Source of the DNA: an uncultured Ignavibacteria bacterium
GTDB lineage: Bacteria; Bacteroidota; Ignavibacteria; Tepidaquicellales; Tepidaquicellaceae
Direction of reading: 5' to 3'
NCBI GenBank assembly: GCA_937924675.1
Contig: CALEVL010000039.1
Coordinates: 1-60,203, forward strand
Length of the DNA: 60,203 nucleotides
Shown: one piece after another, positions 8,842 to 16,666 of the stretch
Layout: the number at the start of each line of letters is the position of its first letter
Numbering within the stretch: position 1 is the stretch's first letter
Notes under the pieces: model-generated
What the model saw: the letters and a program-made list of their open reading frames with translations, nothing else
The model's database searches: none
Told to the model about the DNA's origin: nothing
Translations under genes and position numbers: made by a program

Positions 8842-10986
8842 ATGAAAACTATTTTGATTTCTGCATGCCTGATCATCATGAACGCTGAATCTGTTTCAGA
8901 CAGGCATTTAATTCCGGCCAGTCCGGTCTTGCTCAGACCTCTTCCAACTAGTGAACAGTTGAACTCAATTTGCATTCCAAACGGCAATGTCGCGTTCTCG
9001 TGTGGACTTAACGGAACTGTGATAAGAAGGTTAACTATCAATGATCCATGGGAAATATGCAATTCATCGACTAATCATGACCTTAACGGGATTGATTTTT
9101 CCGACAAGTATAATGGAATTGCCGTTGGAAAAAACGGAACAATCATTCGCACAACCGACTCCGGTAATAACTGGTTTGCGTGCAGAAGCAAGACTTTAAA
9201 AGAACTCTTTGACATAGTATTCCTGAACAATTGTAGAGCTGTTGCATGCGGACTCGGCGGTACGATTCTGAAAACCGGTAACAGTGGTAAATCATGGGAA
9301 AGAAAATCAACAGGAACAAATGATCCGTTGTTTTGTGTGGATTTTTTCAATGAGCAATTCGGATGCGCCGGCTCTTTCAATTCTGTTTACCTTACATCTG
9401 ATTCAGGTATGACCTGGGAAAAGAAACAATTTGGATTATCCTCTCCTGCACAGATTACAGGAATTTGCATGATTGACAGTTCTGTGATCTACGCCTCATC
9501 AAATTCACCCGCTGGAAGATTCATCTCTTCATTTGATGGCGGTGAAAGCTGGAATACAATATCTCTTGATCTGCCTCTTTTGTTCGGTGGAGCGGTTGAT
9601 CTTGTTACTGATGTTGATTTCAAAAACAAGCAATGCGGCACCATCGTAACGGGATTTGGAACAATTCTCTCCACTGTTGATGAAGGACAGACCTGGACAA
9701 GAGATACCGCATTCAGAGCAACAATTGAAAAGCCATTTGTGATGACTGACATTTCGCAATATTCCGGACTGATCTCAATCTGCGGAGGCGGAGGGACAAT
9801 ATTTGATTCCGACAAATCCGGCGCAAGCTGGCGCATCACAGCGGGTGGTCTGAAAAATATTGAATCGGCATTCTTCTGCTCAGCTGCAACCGGATATTTT
9901 GGAGGCGAAGGAGGTCACATTTTCAAATCAACTGATTCCGGATTTCAATGGCTGCCTATGGGAAAGACCAGGGCAGAACAAATGTCATCAATTTTATTCA
10001 AGGATCTTACAACAGGATTTGCCGCAACAACTTACGGAATTGAGAGATCAACAAACGGCGGAGGTGATTGGATAGTTGTTTATGACAGTGACAATTTGAT
10101 CAATGCTCTCACACAATCCGGTTCTGCAATTTTTGCAGCGGGTGGATTTGAAGAGACAGGATCATCTTCAATCGTTTGCAGTCAGGATTTTGGAAATTCA
10201 TGGAAAGAAGTATTCTCCGGAAGCGAGGGATTCGTTACCGGCATTTCAAGTACTTCTGACGGATTTATATCTGCGTCAACAAATTATGGAAGAGTACTGC
10301 TTTCATCTGATTTTGGTGCAAACTGGAATGTTACATATGCAACAGATGAAAGTGTAAACTGCGTTGTCTTCAAGAATAAATTAACAGGATTTGCCGGATC
10401 AACAGATGGTGTCATGCTTGCAACAACAAACGGAGGAATCAGCTGGAATCCGGGTTTTACCGGAAGTTCAAAAGATATTTTTTCCATTTGCATAATGAAT
10501 GACAGGGTCATTGCAGCAGGTGAAAACGGCTATGTAATTGCTTCTGAAAATGACGGACTATCATGGCAAGCATTTGAAAAGTCAGGCTCCAACAATATGA
10601 ATTCCATAATTGCTGCAAACGAAGAATCAGTCCTGTGTTTCGGTGATTTTGGAACTGTAACAAAATATAGTGTTTCAGGCAAGGTAATATCTGATTTACC
10701 TGTTGCAGGAATTGAAAAGAATTTGCTCAAAGTTACCGCAAATCCAAATCCGTTAAAAGATGAAACAAATATCCTGACAGAAACATCTTTAGAATTACTC
10801 CACGACCTCCGGATTGATCTGTTTGATATAGCAGGAAGAAAAGTAAATGCCCGTTTTACATTTAATAAATTCAATAAAAAGATATTGACAAAACTCAATG
10901 CTCATGAACTGAGCACAGGCATCTATTTCTGTAAAGTAACAGCTGAAACAGAATCAGCAATGATTAAACTTCTGAAAGTCAGATGA
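8842..10986 (+). CDS. Ycf48-like/BNR propeller protein with T9SS sorting domain
   Basis: The protein has 714 residues. A short hydrophobic leader (about 1-14) is followed by roughly twelve Asp-box/BNR-like repeats spaced 40-60 residues apart (forms such as TTDSGNNW, TSDSGMTW, SSDFGANW, TTNGGISW). This predicts one or two Ycf48-type beta-propellers. The last 80 or so residues, starting near NPNPLKDETN and containing LFDIAGRKV and LSTGIYFCKV, match the type IX secretion C-terminal sorting domain. The protein is therefore probably exported by T9SS and anchored or released at the surface. The ligand is unknown; repeats of this kind occur in sialidases and photosystem assembly factors, but no catalytic residues of a sialidase are evident. 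It is a single-gene unit. Confidence 0.82.
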   Translation: MKTILISACLIIMNAESVSDRHLIPASPVLLRPLPTSEQLNSICIPNGNVAFSCGLNGTVIRRLTINDPWEICNSSTNHDLNGIDFSDKYNGIAVGKNGTIIRTTDSGNNWFACRSKTLKELFDIVFLNNCRAVACGLGGTILKTGNSGKSWERKSTGTNDPLFCVDFFNEQFGCAGSFNSVYLTSDSGMTWEKKQFGLSSPAQITGICMIDSSVIYASSNSPAGRFISSFDGGESWNTISLDLPLLFGGAVDLVTDVDFKNKQCGTIVTGFGTILSTVDEGQTWTRDTAFRATIEKPFVMTDISQYSGLISICGGGGTIFDSDKSGASWRITAGGLKNIESAFFCSAATGYFGGEGGHIFKSTDSGFQWLPMGKTRAEQMSSILFKDLTTGFAATTYGIERSTNGGGDWIVVYDSDNLINALTQSGSAIFAAGGFEETGSSSIVCSQDFGNSWKEVFSGSEGFVTGISSTSDGFISASTNYGRVLLSSDFGANWNVTYATDESVNCVVFKNKLTGFAGSTDGVMLATTNGGISWNPGFTGSSKDIFSICIMNDRVIAAGENGYVIASENDGLSWQAFEKSGSNNMNSIIAANEESVLCFGDFGTVTKYSVSGKVISDLPVAGIEKNLLKVTANPNPLKDETNILTETSLELLHDLRIDLFDIAGRKVNARFTFNKFNKKILTKLNAHELSTGIYFCKVTAETESAMIKLLKVR

Positions 10987-11040
10987 TGATTTAACAATAT
11001 GTGATAAATATTTTAGATGCATAATCATCAATAAGATATT

Positions 11041-11048
11041 TATCTTTG
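11041..11048 (+). promoter_or_regulatory. -7 promoter element of nadA
   Basis: TATCTTTG is a perfect match to the Bacteroidota -7 consensus TAnnTTTG. The -33 region (around 11012-11018, TTTTAG) is weak. The ATG of nadA begins only six bases after the box, which predicts a leaderless or nearly leaderless transcript. Confidence 0.5.
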
Positions 11049-11054
11049 CATCAA

Positions 11055-12020
11055 ATGAACATTACAGAGAACATTAACGCAGCAAGAATATCTCCATTGC
11101 TTGATCTTGAATCAGAGATCAGAGGACTTAAAAAAGAACTTAACGCAGTTATTCTGGCTCATTACTATCAGGAGTCGGAAATACAAGACGTTGCTGATTT
11201 TATCGGGGACAGTCTTCAGCTTTCTCAGGAGGCAGAGAAGACGGATGCAGATGTCATTGTCTTTGCAGGAGTACACTTTATGGCAGAAACCGCGAAGATA
11301 TTGAATCCTGACAAGCAGGTTCTTCTTCCTGATCTCAAAGCAGGATGCTCTCTTGCAGAAGGATGTCCGGCCGACCTCCTTGCAAAATTCAAGAGCAAGT
11401 ATCCGGATCACATTCTGATAAGCTATATCAATTGCACAGCCGCTGTAAAGGCAATATCCGATATTATCTGCACATCATCAAACGCAGTTAAGATCGTAAA
11501 TCAGATTCCGAAGGATCAGGGAATCATCTTTGCGCCGGACAGGAATCTTGGAAGATATGTTATGAAAATGTCGGGAAGGGAAATGGTGCTGTGGCAGGGA
11601 GCATGTATTGTGCATGAGACATTCAGCGATAGGAAGATAACGAAGCTTAAGATAGAAAATCCAAATGCTCTGCTTATTGCACATCCTGAATGCGAAGAAC
11701 CAATTCTTCAGAAAGCAGATTACATTGGATCAACAAGCGGATTGTTGAATTTTGTCACAACCTCAGACAAGAGTGAATTCATTGTTGCAACCGAACCGGG
11801 AATCATACATCAGATGGAATTGAAGAATCCGATGAAGAGATTCATACCCGCGCCGCCGGAATCAGGATGCAATTGCAACGAATGTCCGTATATGAAACTC
11901 AACACTATGGAGAAACTATACTTATGCATGAGTGACAGGAAACCGGAAATCACAATGGATGAAGACTTAAGAAAGCGTGCCTTGGCACCGCTTAAGAGGA
12001 TGCTGGAGATGAGCAAATAA
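11055..12020 (+). CDS. nadA: Quinolinate synthase NadA
   Basis: NadA condenses iminoaspartate with dihydroxyacetone phosphate to give quinolinate in de novo NAD synthesis, using a [4Fe-4S] cluster. The 321-residue product has the expected three cluster-ligand regions: Cys98 in AGCSLAEGC, Cys184 in WQGACIVH, and a Cys of the GCNCNEC motif at about 271-277. Substrate motifs LAHYYQ (about 35-40) and GSTSGLL (about 225-231) are present. The chosen start is the ATG at 11055; the in-frame TTG at 11046 lies inside the -7 element. It ends eight bases before the 3' end of the convergent rnpB gene. nadD is in the same window at 44 kb, but nadB is not seen. Confidence 0.95.
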   Translation: MNITENINAARISPLLDLESEIRGLKKELNAVILAHYYQESEIQDVADFIGDSLQLSQEAEKTDADVIVFAGVHFMAETAKILNPDKQVLLPDLKAGCSLAEGCPADLLAKFKSKYPDHILISYINCTAAVKAISDIICTSSNAVKIVNQIPKDQGIIFAPDRNLGRYVMKMSGREMVLWQGACIVHETFSDRKITKLKIENPNALLIAHPECEEPILQKADYIGSTSGLLNFVTTSDKSEFIVATEPGIIHQMELKNPMKRFIPAPPESGCNCNECPYMKLNTMEKLYLCMSDRKPEITMDEDLRKRALAPLKRMLEMSK

Positions 12021-12027
12021 AAACAAT

Positions 12028-12406
12028 CCGTTCCATTAAATAAGCCGGATTCTGTTTTCCGCCGAAGCGGAATGACAATCATTTATCTTATCCTCACATT
12101 GCTGTGAGGCTTTTTGCGGCCTACCCGGAGAATATTGAAACGGGCAGAATTTCATTCTCCCTACTTGGCCTTGCTCCTGATGAGGTTTATCAATCTCAGG
12201 AATTGCTTCCTGAATGGTAGGCTCTTACCCTGCCTTTTCACCCTTATCCCGCAAGCGGGACGGTATATTTTCTGTGACACTTTCTGTATATGAAGCTTGC
12301 GCCGCACATACCCGGGAATTTCTCCCGGCATCACTGCCCAATCGGAGTCCGGACTTTCCTCACATCCCGTTTTACCGGGACAGCGCGATTGTCTATAATG
12401 GAACGG
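12028..12406 (-). ncRNA. rnpB: RNase P RNA (bacterial type A)
   Basis: This is the catalytic RNA that trims tRNA 5' leaders. On the minus strand it contains the canonical conserved core GAGGAAAGTCCGGACTCC near its 5' end (about 12347-12364) and the 3' core ACAGAATCCGGCTTAT (about 12040-12055). The ends were set by an 11-bp P1 helix: CCGTTCCATTA at 12396-12406 pairs with TAATGGAACGG at 12028-12038, both read on the minus strand. The roughly 379-base length fits type A. Its 5' end lies only seven bases after the rnhA stop codon on the same strand. Open reading frames across this interval are spurious. Confidence 0.95.
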
Positions 12407-12413
12407 AAAAGTC

Positions 12414-12854
12414 TTACTTAAACTCTAATGATTGTTGTTCTTCCCTTTCGTCAATTGCACGATTGGCCAGTTTATCTGCAAGTTTGTTCTCGTTTCTTGG
12501 TATATGTTCTGCCGAATATTTTAGTTTCATGTTTTTCACAATAGAAATAAACTCCGTGTAAAATTTACTCAGTCCAGGATCTTTAACTTTAAATCTGCCA
12601 GTGATCTGATTTACCATAAGCAGACTGTCTGAATAAAAGCGCACCTCATTATTTATCTTTGTATCATTATTGATGTTACGGATAGCATCCAGACTTTGTA
12701 TCAATGCAGAATACTCGGCGGCATTATTTGTCATCACTCCGAGAAATTTCATCTCTTCCTTGATAACTTTGCCGTCTTCATCGAATATAATTATACCGGC
12801 ACCGGAAAGTCCGGGATTACCTCTTGACGCACCATCGGTATATACTTTCAGCAA
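12414..12854 (-). CDS. rnhA: Ribonuclease HI
   Basis: RNase HI cuts RNA in RNA-DNA hybrids in the cytoplasm. The 146-residue protein carries the full DEDD-type active site: Asp7 in YTDGAS, Glu47 in NNAAEYSAL, Asp76 in YSDSLL, and Asp127 in NKLADKLAN. The length is typical for a stand-alone type 1 enzyme without a hybrid-binding domain, of the YTDGASRGNPG subgroup. The start is a TTG at 12854. It lies 18 bases downstream of the zinc-ribbon gene and seven bases upstream of rnpB, so it appears to be the last coding gene of this minus-strand operon. Confidence 0.93.
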   Translation of the reverse strand: MLKVYTDGASRGNPGLSGAGIIIFDEDGKVIKEEMKFLGVMTNNAAEYSALIQSLDAIRNINNDTKINNEVRFYSDSLLMVNQITGRFKVKDPGLSKFYTEFISIVKNMKLKYSAEHIPRNENKLADKLANRAIDEREEQQSLEFK

Positions 12855-12872
12855 GTGTGATTCAGAGATATT

Positions 12873-13742
12873 CTAATTGCTAAGAAGTTCTTCAGCAACA
12901 AGAATTCTTCCGCATGACTGGCATGTAAATATCTTTTCTGCTGTCTTGATCTCGATAACTCTTTGTGGCGGAATTGAATTATAACAGCCCGAACAGTTGC
13001 CCTTTCTGACAATTGCAGCAGCTTCACCTTTGTACATCTTGTTCACATTCTCGTAAAGGAATCTGTGAGTTTCGTTGAGCTCTTTAATTGCAACTTCCCT
13101 TCTCTCTTTCAAAGCTGACTCTTCCTGCTTGTATTGATCATTCAACTCATCAAGAAGATTCTGTTTCTCTGAAAGATCTTTCTCCTGTTCAGTGATCTTT
13201 GTTTCAAGATCTTCAATCTCAACATCAAGTACTGACAAAAGCGAATCGATTTCTTTCAATCTCGATTCGTTCTTCTTTACCACTTCAAAAAGCAGGTCCA
13301 CGGCCTTGGTAATTTCATCATACTCCTTGTTAGACCTGACATTGTACTTCTGTTCATCGTACTTGTTTATCTTTTCTTCATCGGAAGTGTTGTCATGTTC
13401 AAGTTTAGACTTCTCTTCGACAAGTGCATTGAGCGTGCTTTTCTTGCTTGAGTAATCTCCTTTCAGAATCGCACATTGGCTGCTTAATTTCTCAATGCTT
13501 TCAGGAAGGTCTCCTTTTTCTTCTTCAATCTCTGCAAGTTCACTGTCAATTTCCCTGAGTTTCAAAAATGAATGGAGCACAGTCGTCAGTTTTGGAGCAT
13601 TACTTTCTTCGACTTCCGAAAAATAGTGCTGAAATTTTGAGGTGCCGTCCTCGTCAGGTGTTGAAGTTGAATTTTCTTCAATCACATTTTCCTCTGTTGT
13701 CTCTTTATTCTGATTTTCGTCTGTTGTATTTATTTTGCTCAT
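12873..13742 (-). CDS. CdsZ/DUF164-type coiled-coil zinc-ribbon protein
   Basis: The 289-residue protein has an acidic low-complexity start (about 1-40), a long coiled coil (about 60-230, rich in Glu, Lys, Leu and Ser), and a C-terminal C4 zinc ribbon. The ribbon has the pairs CSGC and CQSC separated by about 23 residues (near 248-278). This layout matches the CdsZ/DUF164 family (zf-RING_7), thought to bind nucleic acid; its role is not well established. The family is often encoded next to Nif3, as it is here: the Nif3-like gene overlaps it by four bases (ATGA). rnhA follows. Confidence 0.85.
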   Translation of the reverse strand: MSKINTTDENQNKETTEENVIEENSTSTPDEDGTSKFQHYFSEVEESNAPKLTTVLHSFLKLREIDSELAEIEEEKGDLPESIEKLSSQCAILKGDYSSKKSTLNALVEEKSKLEHDNTSDEEKINKYDEQKYNVRSNKEYDEITKAVDLLFEVVKKNESRLKEIDSLLSVLDVEIEDLETKITEQEKDLSEKQNLLDELNDQYKQEESALKERREVAIKELNETHRFLYENVNKMYKGEAAAIVRKGNCSGCYNSIPPQRVIEIKTAEKIFTCQSCGRILVAEELLSN

Positions 13743-14359
13743 TTTTTGGTTATTAATAATTCAAATTTTTGGGGTTTTGAAAACTCTCTGATCACAAGAT
13801 CACAACCAGTAAGGACTGCAGAACTTATGAGCTCTGCTGAAAACTTCTTATTCGTAAATACAACGCTTCTGAATTTTGTACTTAGTTCATTGTCAGATTC
13901 TATACTCTTGTTTAAACGAGCAAGTATATTTCGAAACTCCATAGGTTTCTTGAGTCTGACAACCGTTCCGGCAATTTCTTGCAATCTCTTCATAAACTCA
14001 TAAACTTCATAGACAACTTCTTCATACGGATGTACCTGGAGCAATGCATCAATTACAGAATTCAGAGATTCATCACTGCACTCCATTTCAAGCCTGAATT
14101 CCTCTTCACTGGAGAACTGATTTTTCTTTCCTGAAAATGGTCTCGCTTTATTTCCAGGGACAAATGTGCCTGTACCTTTCACTCTGAAAGAACACATACT
14201 ATAGTTTCCTATAAAGCCGGCACCGGCTTTTGATAAACCGATGATAAGATTCTCAGCATGCGAAACAGGAACGAACACTACTACCTTTTTTCTTTTTGCG
14301 AACAGATGGAAATTTTCTGTAAGCAGAACTTCACTCTTTGCAATGAACACCGTGCTCAT
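13739..14359 (-). CDS. Nif3-derived protein lacking the N-terminal metal-binding half
   Basis: The product has 206 residues, whereas full Nif3/YqfO proteins have about 360. Residues about 25-130 match the CutA-like insert domain of Nif3, with VVFVPVSHAEN, GAGFIGNYSMCSF, GTGTFVPG and VHPYEEVVYEVY. The following 75 residues align with the start of the Nif3 C-terminal half but lack its metal-ligand His and Glu. The N-terminal half with the family's HHP metal motif is absent and replaced by about 20 residues. The ATG at 14359 is preferred; an in-frame TTG at 14374 lies in the terminator T-run. It overlaps the CdsZ-type gene by four bases, the usual Nif3 neighbour. Function is unknown; it may be a regulatory or structural remnant. 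Confidence 0.78.
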   Translation of the reverse strand: MSTVFIAKSEVLLTENFHLFAKRKKVVVFVPVSHAENLIIGLSKAGAGFIGNYSMCSFRVKGTGTFVPGNKARPFSGKKNQFSSEEEFRLEMECSDESLNSVIDALLQVHPYEEVVYEVYEFMKRLQEIAGTVVRLKKPMEFRNILARLNKSIESDNELSTKFRSVVFTNKKFSAELISSAVLTGCDLVIREFSKPQKFELLITKK

Positions 14360-14372
14360 ATAATTTTTGTGC

Positions 14373-14406
14373 AAAAAAAAAGTGTACCTTTTTGAGATAC
14401 ACTTTT
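14373..14406 (-). terminator. Intrinsic terminator between metF and the Nif3-like gene
   Basis: On the minus strand AAAAGTGTA (14398-14406) pairs with TACACTTTT (14378-14386) across an 11-base loop. The stem's right arm runs straight into more T residues, giving nine T in a row at 14373-14381. It ends 13 bases before the ATG of the Nif3-like gene, so it may also act as an attenuator for that operon. The 182 bases between this and metF hold no convincing gene. Confidence 0.7.
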
Positions 14407-14588
14407 GGCTTGGTTTGGCCCGATACTCTTCGAAGATTTCTTCTTTTTCTGAACGACCTGAGCAATGGATTGTCAGGAACCACAGAATTCAGAATTGGCA
14501 ATGAATTCATTTGAAATTAAGATATTAACGCAGTCCGAGAAAAACAAGATAATAAATTCTTTGTGAAGAAATCAAGAACTCATATGAG

Positions 14589-15542
14589 CTATCTTATCTT
14601 TAATTTCTCGAATAATTTATCAATAGGACCCGAATCCTGCATTATGTAGAAGTGAAGGAGGGGTACTCCCCTACTTAGCAATTCTTCGCATTGCTTTACA
14701 GCCCACTCAATTCCAACATCCATCGCCTGTTCCGGCTTGACCTTCATTACCTCGGCAGTAAGCTCTTCGGGGATCTCAACAAAAAAATTGCTGGGAATAG
14801 TTTTGAGCTGTCGTTTTGCCGTGATCAGTTTAAGACCGGGTATAATAGGAACCGTTATGCCTGCATTACGGCACCGGTCAACATAGTCAAAATAGTATTT
14901 GTTGTCGAAGAACATCTGCGTTACAATATACTCAGCGCCGGCATCAACTTTCTCTTTCGCATATTTGATATCAGTGGTAAGATTCGGAGCACCAAAATGT
15001 TTCTCGGGATATCCCCCAACACCAATACAGAAATTTGTTGGTGCTGCATCCATTAAATCCTCTTCAAGATACTTTCCGCTGTTCATTGCCTTTATCTGTT
15101 TTACAAGATCCAGCGCATATGCATTTGACGACCTTCCTTCAGGAACAGGTTTCTTATACATGCTGTCATCGCCCTTGATGGCAAGAACGTTTTCGATACC
15201 AAGGTAATTGAGCTCTATGAGAGCATCTTCAGTTTCTTCTTTTGTGAATCCGTTGCAAAGAATATGTGGCACTGTATCAATGTTATACCTGTTTTTGATT
15301 GCCACGCTTATGCCTATTGTACCCGGCCTCTTTCTCTTTACTTTCTTTCTGATCCCTGTAGGAGTCTCTTCGTAAATTACCTGTGATGAATGTGAGGTTA
15401 CATCTATGAACGGCGGATCATATTTTATAATGCTGTCCATGAATGTGAATAACTGTTGAATGTCTCCGCCACGCTGAAGCGGAATAATCTCGAAACTTAT
15501 AAGCGGTGATTTTGCTCTTTCCAGATGTTCAACTACTTTCAT
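14589..15542 (-). CDS. metF: Methylenetetrahydrofolate reductase
   Basis: MetF reduces 5,10-methylenetetrahydrofolate to 5-methyltetrahydrofolate with FAD, supplying methyl groups for methionine. The 317-residue protein fits the single-domain bacterial enzyme. The FEIIP segment near residues 17-21 carries the family's conserved early Glu. ALIELNYLGIENVLAIKGD (about 107-125), the GVGGYPEKH motif near 175-183 and the VTQMFFD segment near 208-214 are family hallmarks. It has its own terminator downstream. The PD40 gene lies upstream, 49 bases away on the same strand. glyA, which feeds one-carbon units into the same folate pool, is at 26 kb. Confidence 0.95.
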   Translation of the reverse strand: MKVVEHLERAKSPLISFEIIPLQRGGDIQQLFTFMDSIIKYDPPFIDVTSHSSQVIYEETPTGIRKKVKRKRPGTIGISVAIKNRYNIDTVPHILCNGFTKEETEDALIELNYLGIENVLAIKGDDSMYKKPVPEGRSSNAYALDLVKQIKAMNSGKYLEEDLMDAAPTNFCIGVGGYPEKHFGAPNLTTDIKYAKEKVDAGAEYIVTQMFFDNKYYFDYVDRCRNAGITVPIIPGLKLITAKRQLKTIPSNFFVEIPEELTAEVMKVKPEQAMDVGIEWAVKQCEELLSRGVPLLHFYIMQDSGPIDKLFEKLKIR

Positions 15543-15591
15543 GAGTATGTTTAGATTATCAATTCAAAATTGACATTTATTGACTGTCATG

Positions 15592-16578
15592 TCACCTGGC
15601 ATTATAAGAGGGGTGAAGATTAAAACTTCCTTCTGCAATAAGCTCTGAGTTTCCGTTTCTTACATTTGCAATTCCAACCGACAACCGTGTCTCGGTGCCT
15701 GCATCATAAACAATTCGTTCTGAATCAATCCAGTCGAATGTACCAACACTACCTCCGTCAAGTCTGATCTCTTTCTTTCCTCCTCCATCGGTGTCCATTA
15801 CATAAAGCAAAACCTGTGAATCAGATATTACTACAAACGCAATTGATTTCCCGTCAGGAGAAAATCTCGGGACATTTGAACTCCCCAATCCCTTTGTCAG
15901 CGGTGTTTCTTTACCGTCCTTATAAATTCTTACAGTTCCCTTAAGATTGTCATCGAAGCTTGAATAAGTTATCATGCTGCCATCCCTTGAGATATCCGGC
16001 TCTATATTGGCTTCTCTGTTCATGCTAATTACTTCCGGTTCAAAACCTGTCGTATCTTCGAGATCGATCATTACAACCGTCTTCAGATTATTTATGAATG
16101 TTGAATAAACAAGTTTGTCGCCCGAAGGTGTTAATGAGTGCATGTTCGAATATGATCCGCTAGATAGGAGTTGCGGCTCCGCGCCCGCAAGTGTGTCAAT
16201 GACAAGTATTGACAGAACATCATCTACTTCATTATTAAAAATTATTTCCTCTCCCGAAGCCATAAAAGCAGGATAATATCCGTTCCAAAGATAATAAGGC
16301 TCCTCAGTGGTTGCTTTTTCTACATTACGGATCAGATAAACCATTCCCTTGTCAGTGTAGAACACAATTTGCTTGCCATCCGGTGACCATTTTGGTCTCA
16401 TGCAGTTCTCATTCAGGTTTGTCAACTGTCTCTTGCCGCTTCCGTCTTCATTCATTTCAAAGATCTGCAGATATCCGTTGGTTCCGTTGTTTGAGCAATA
16501 AGTTATCTTTCCAGCAAATGCCTGTGAGACAAAAAAAAGACTTAATAACACAATGCATGTCGATCTCAAAAATTTCAT
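15592..16578 (-). CDS. Secreted PD40/TolB-like beta-propeller protein
   Basis: The 328-residue protein has a clear signal peptide (1-22, ending SQAFA). At least five WD40-like PD40 repeats follow, with motifs such as RPKWSPDGKQIVF, EPDISRDGSMITY and VPRFSPDGKSIAF, predicting a six-bladed propeller like that of TolB. It lacks the N-terminal domain of true TolB, and no tol genes are nearby, so I do not call it TolB. It is probably periplasmic and may bind protein or peptidoglycan. Upstream, the minus strand has a TATATTTT box (about 16608-16615) and the small palindrome CTGTATTACAG (16620-16630), a possible operator, both weak. The gene follows the ABC exporter pair. Confidence 0.78.
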   Translation of the reverse strand: MKFLRSTCIVLLSLFFVSQAFAGKITYCSNNGTNGYLQIFEMNEDGSGKRQLTNLNENCMRPKWSPDGKQIVFYTDKGMVYLIRNVEKATTEEPYYLWNGYYPAFMASGEEIIFNNEVDDVLSILVIDTLAGAEPQLLSSGSYSNMHSLTPSGDKLVYSTFINNLKTVVMIDLEDTTGFEPEVISMNREANIEPDISRDGSMITYSSFDDNLKGTVRIYKDGKETPLTKGLGSSNVPRFSPDGKSIAFVVISDSQVLLYVMDTDGGGKKEIRLDGGSVGTFDWIDSERIVYDAGTETRLSVGIANVRNGNSELIAEGSFNLHPSYNAR

Positions 16579-16666
16579 TTCGTTATTTTAGTTAGTAATT
16601 CAACGCGAAAATATAATTGCTGTATTACAGTTAAAAGTTAATTTACTGTGGACACGAGATTCATAG

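Noticed and set aside
12214..12561. Open reading frame across the 12.2-12.5 kb region
   Set aside because: It runs through the RNase P RNA and the rnhA end; the RNA's conserved cores and P1 helix explain the sequence.
14331..14510. A 59-codon basic minus-strand frame between metF and the Nif3-like gene
   Set aside because: It runs through the intrinsic terminator and ends inside the next gene in another frame; the other two frames look equally protein-like and no family is recognised.
15592..16578. Calling the PD40 protein TolB
   Set aside because: The N-terminal TolB domain is missing and no tol-pal genes are nearby.
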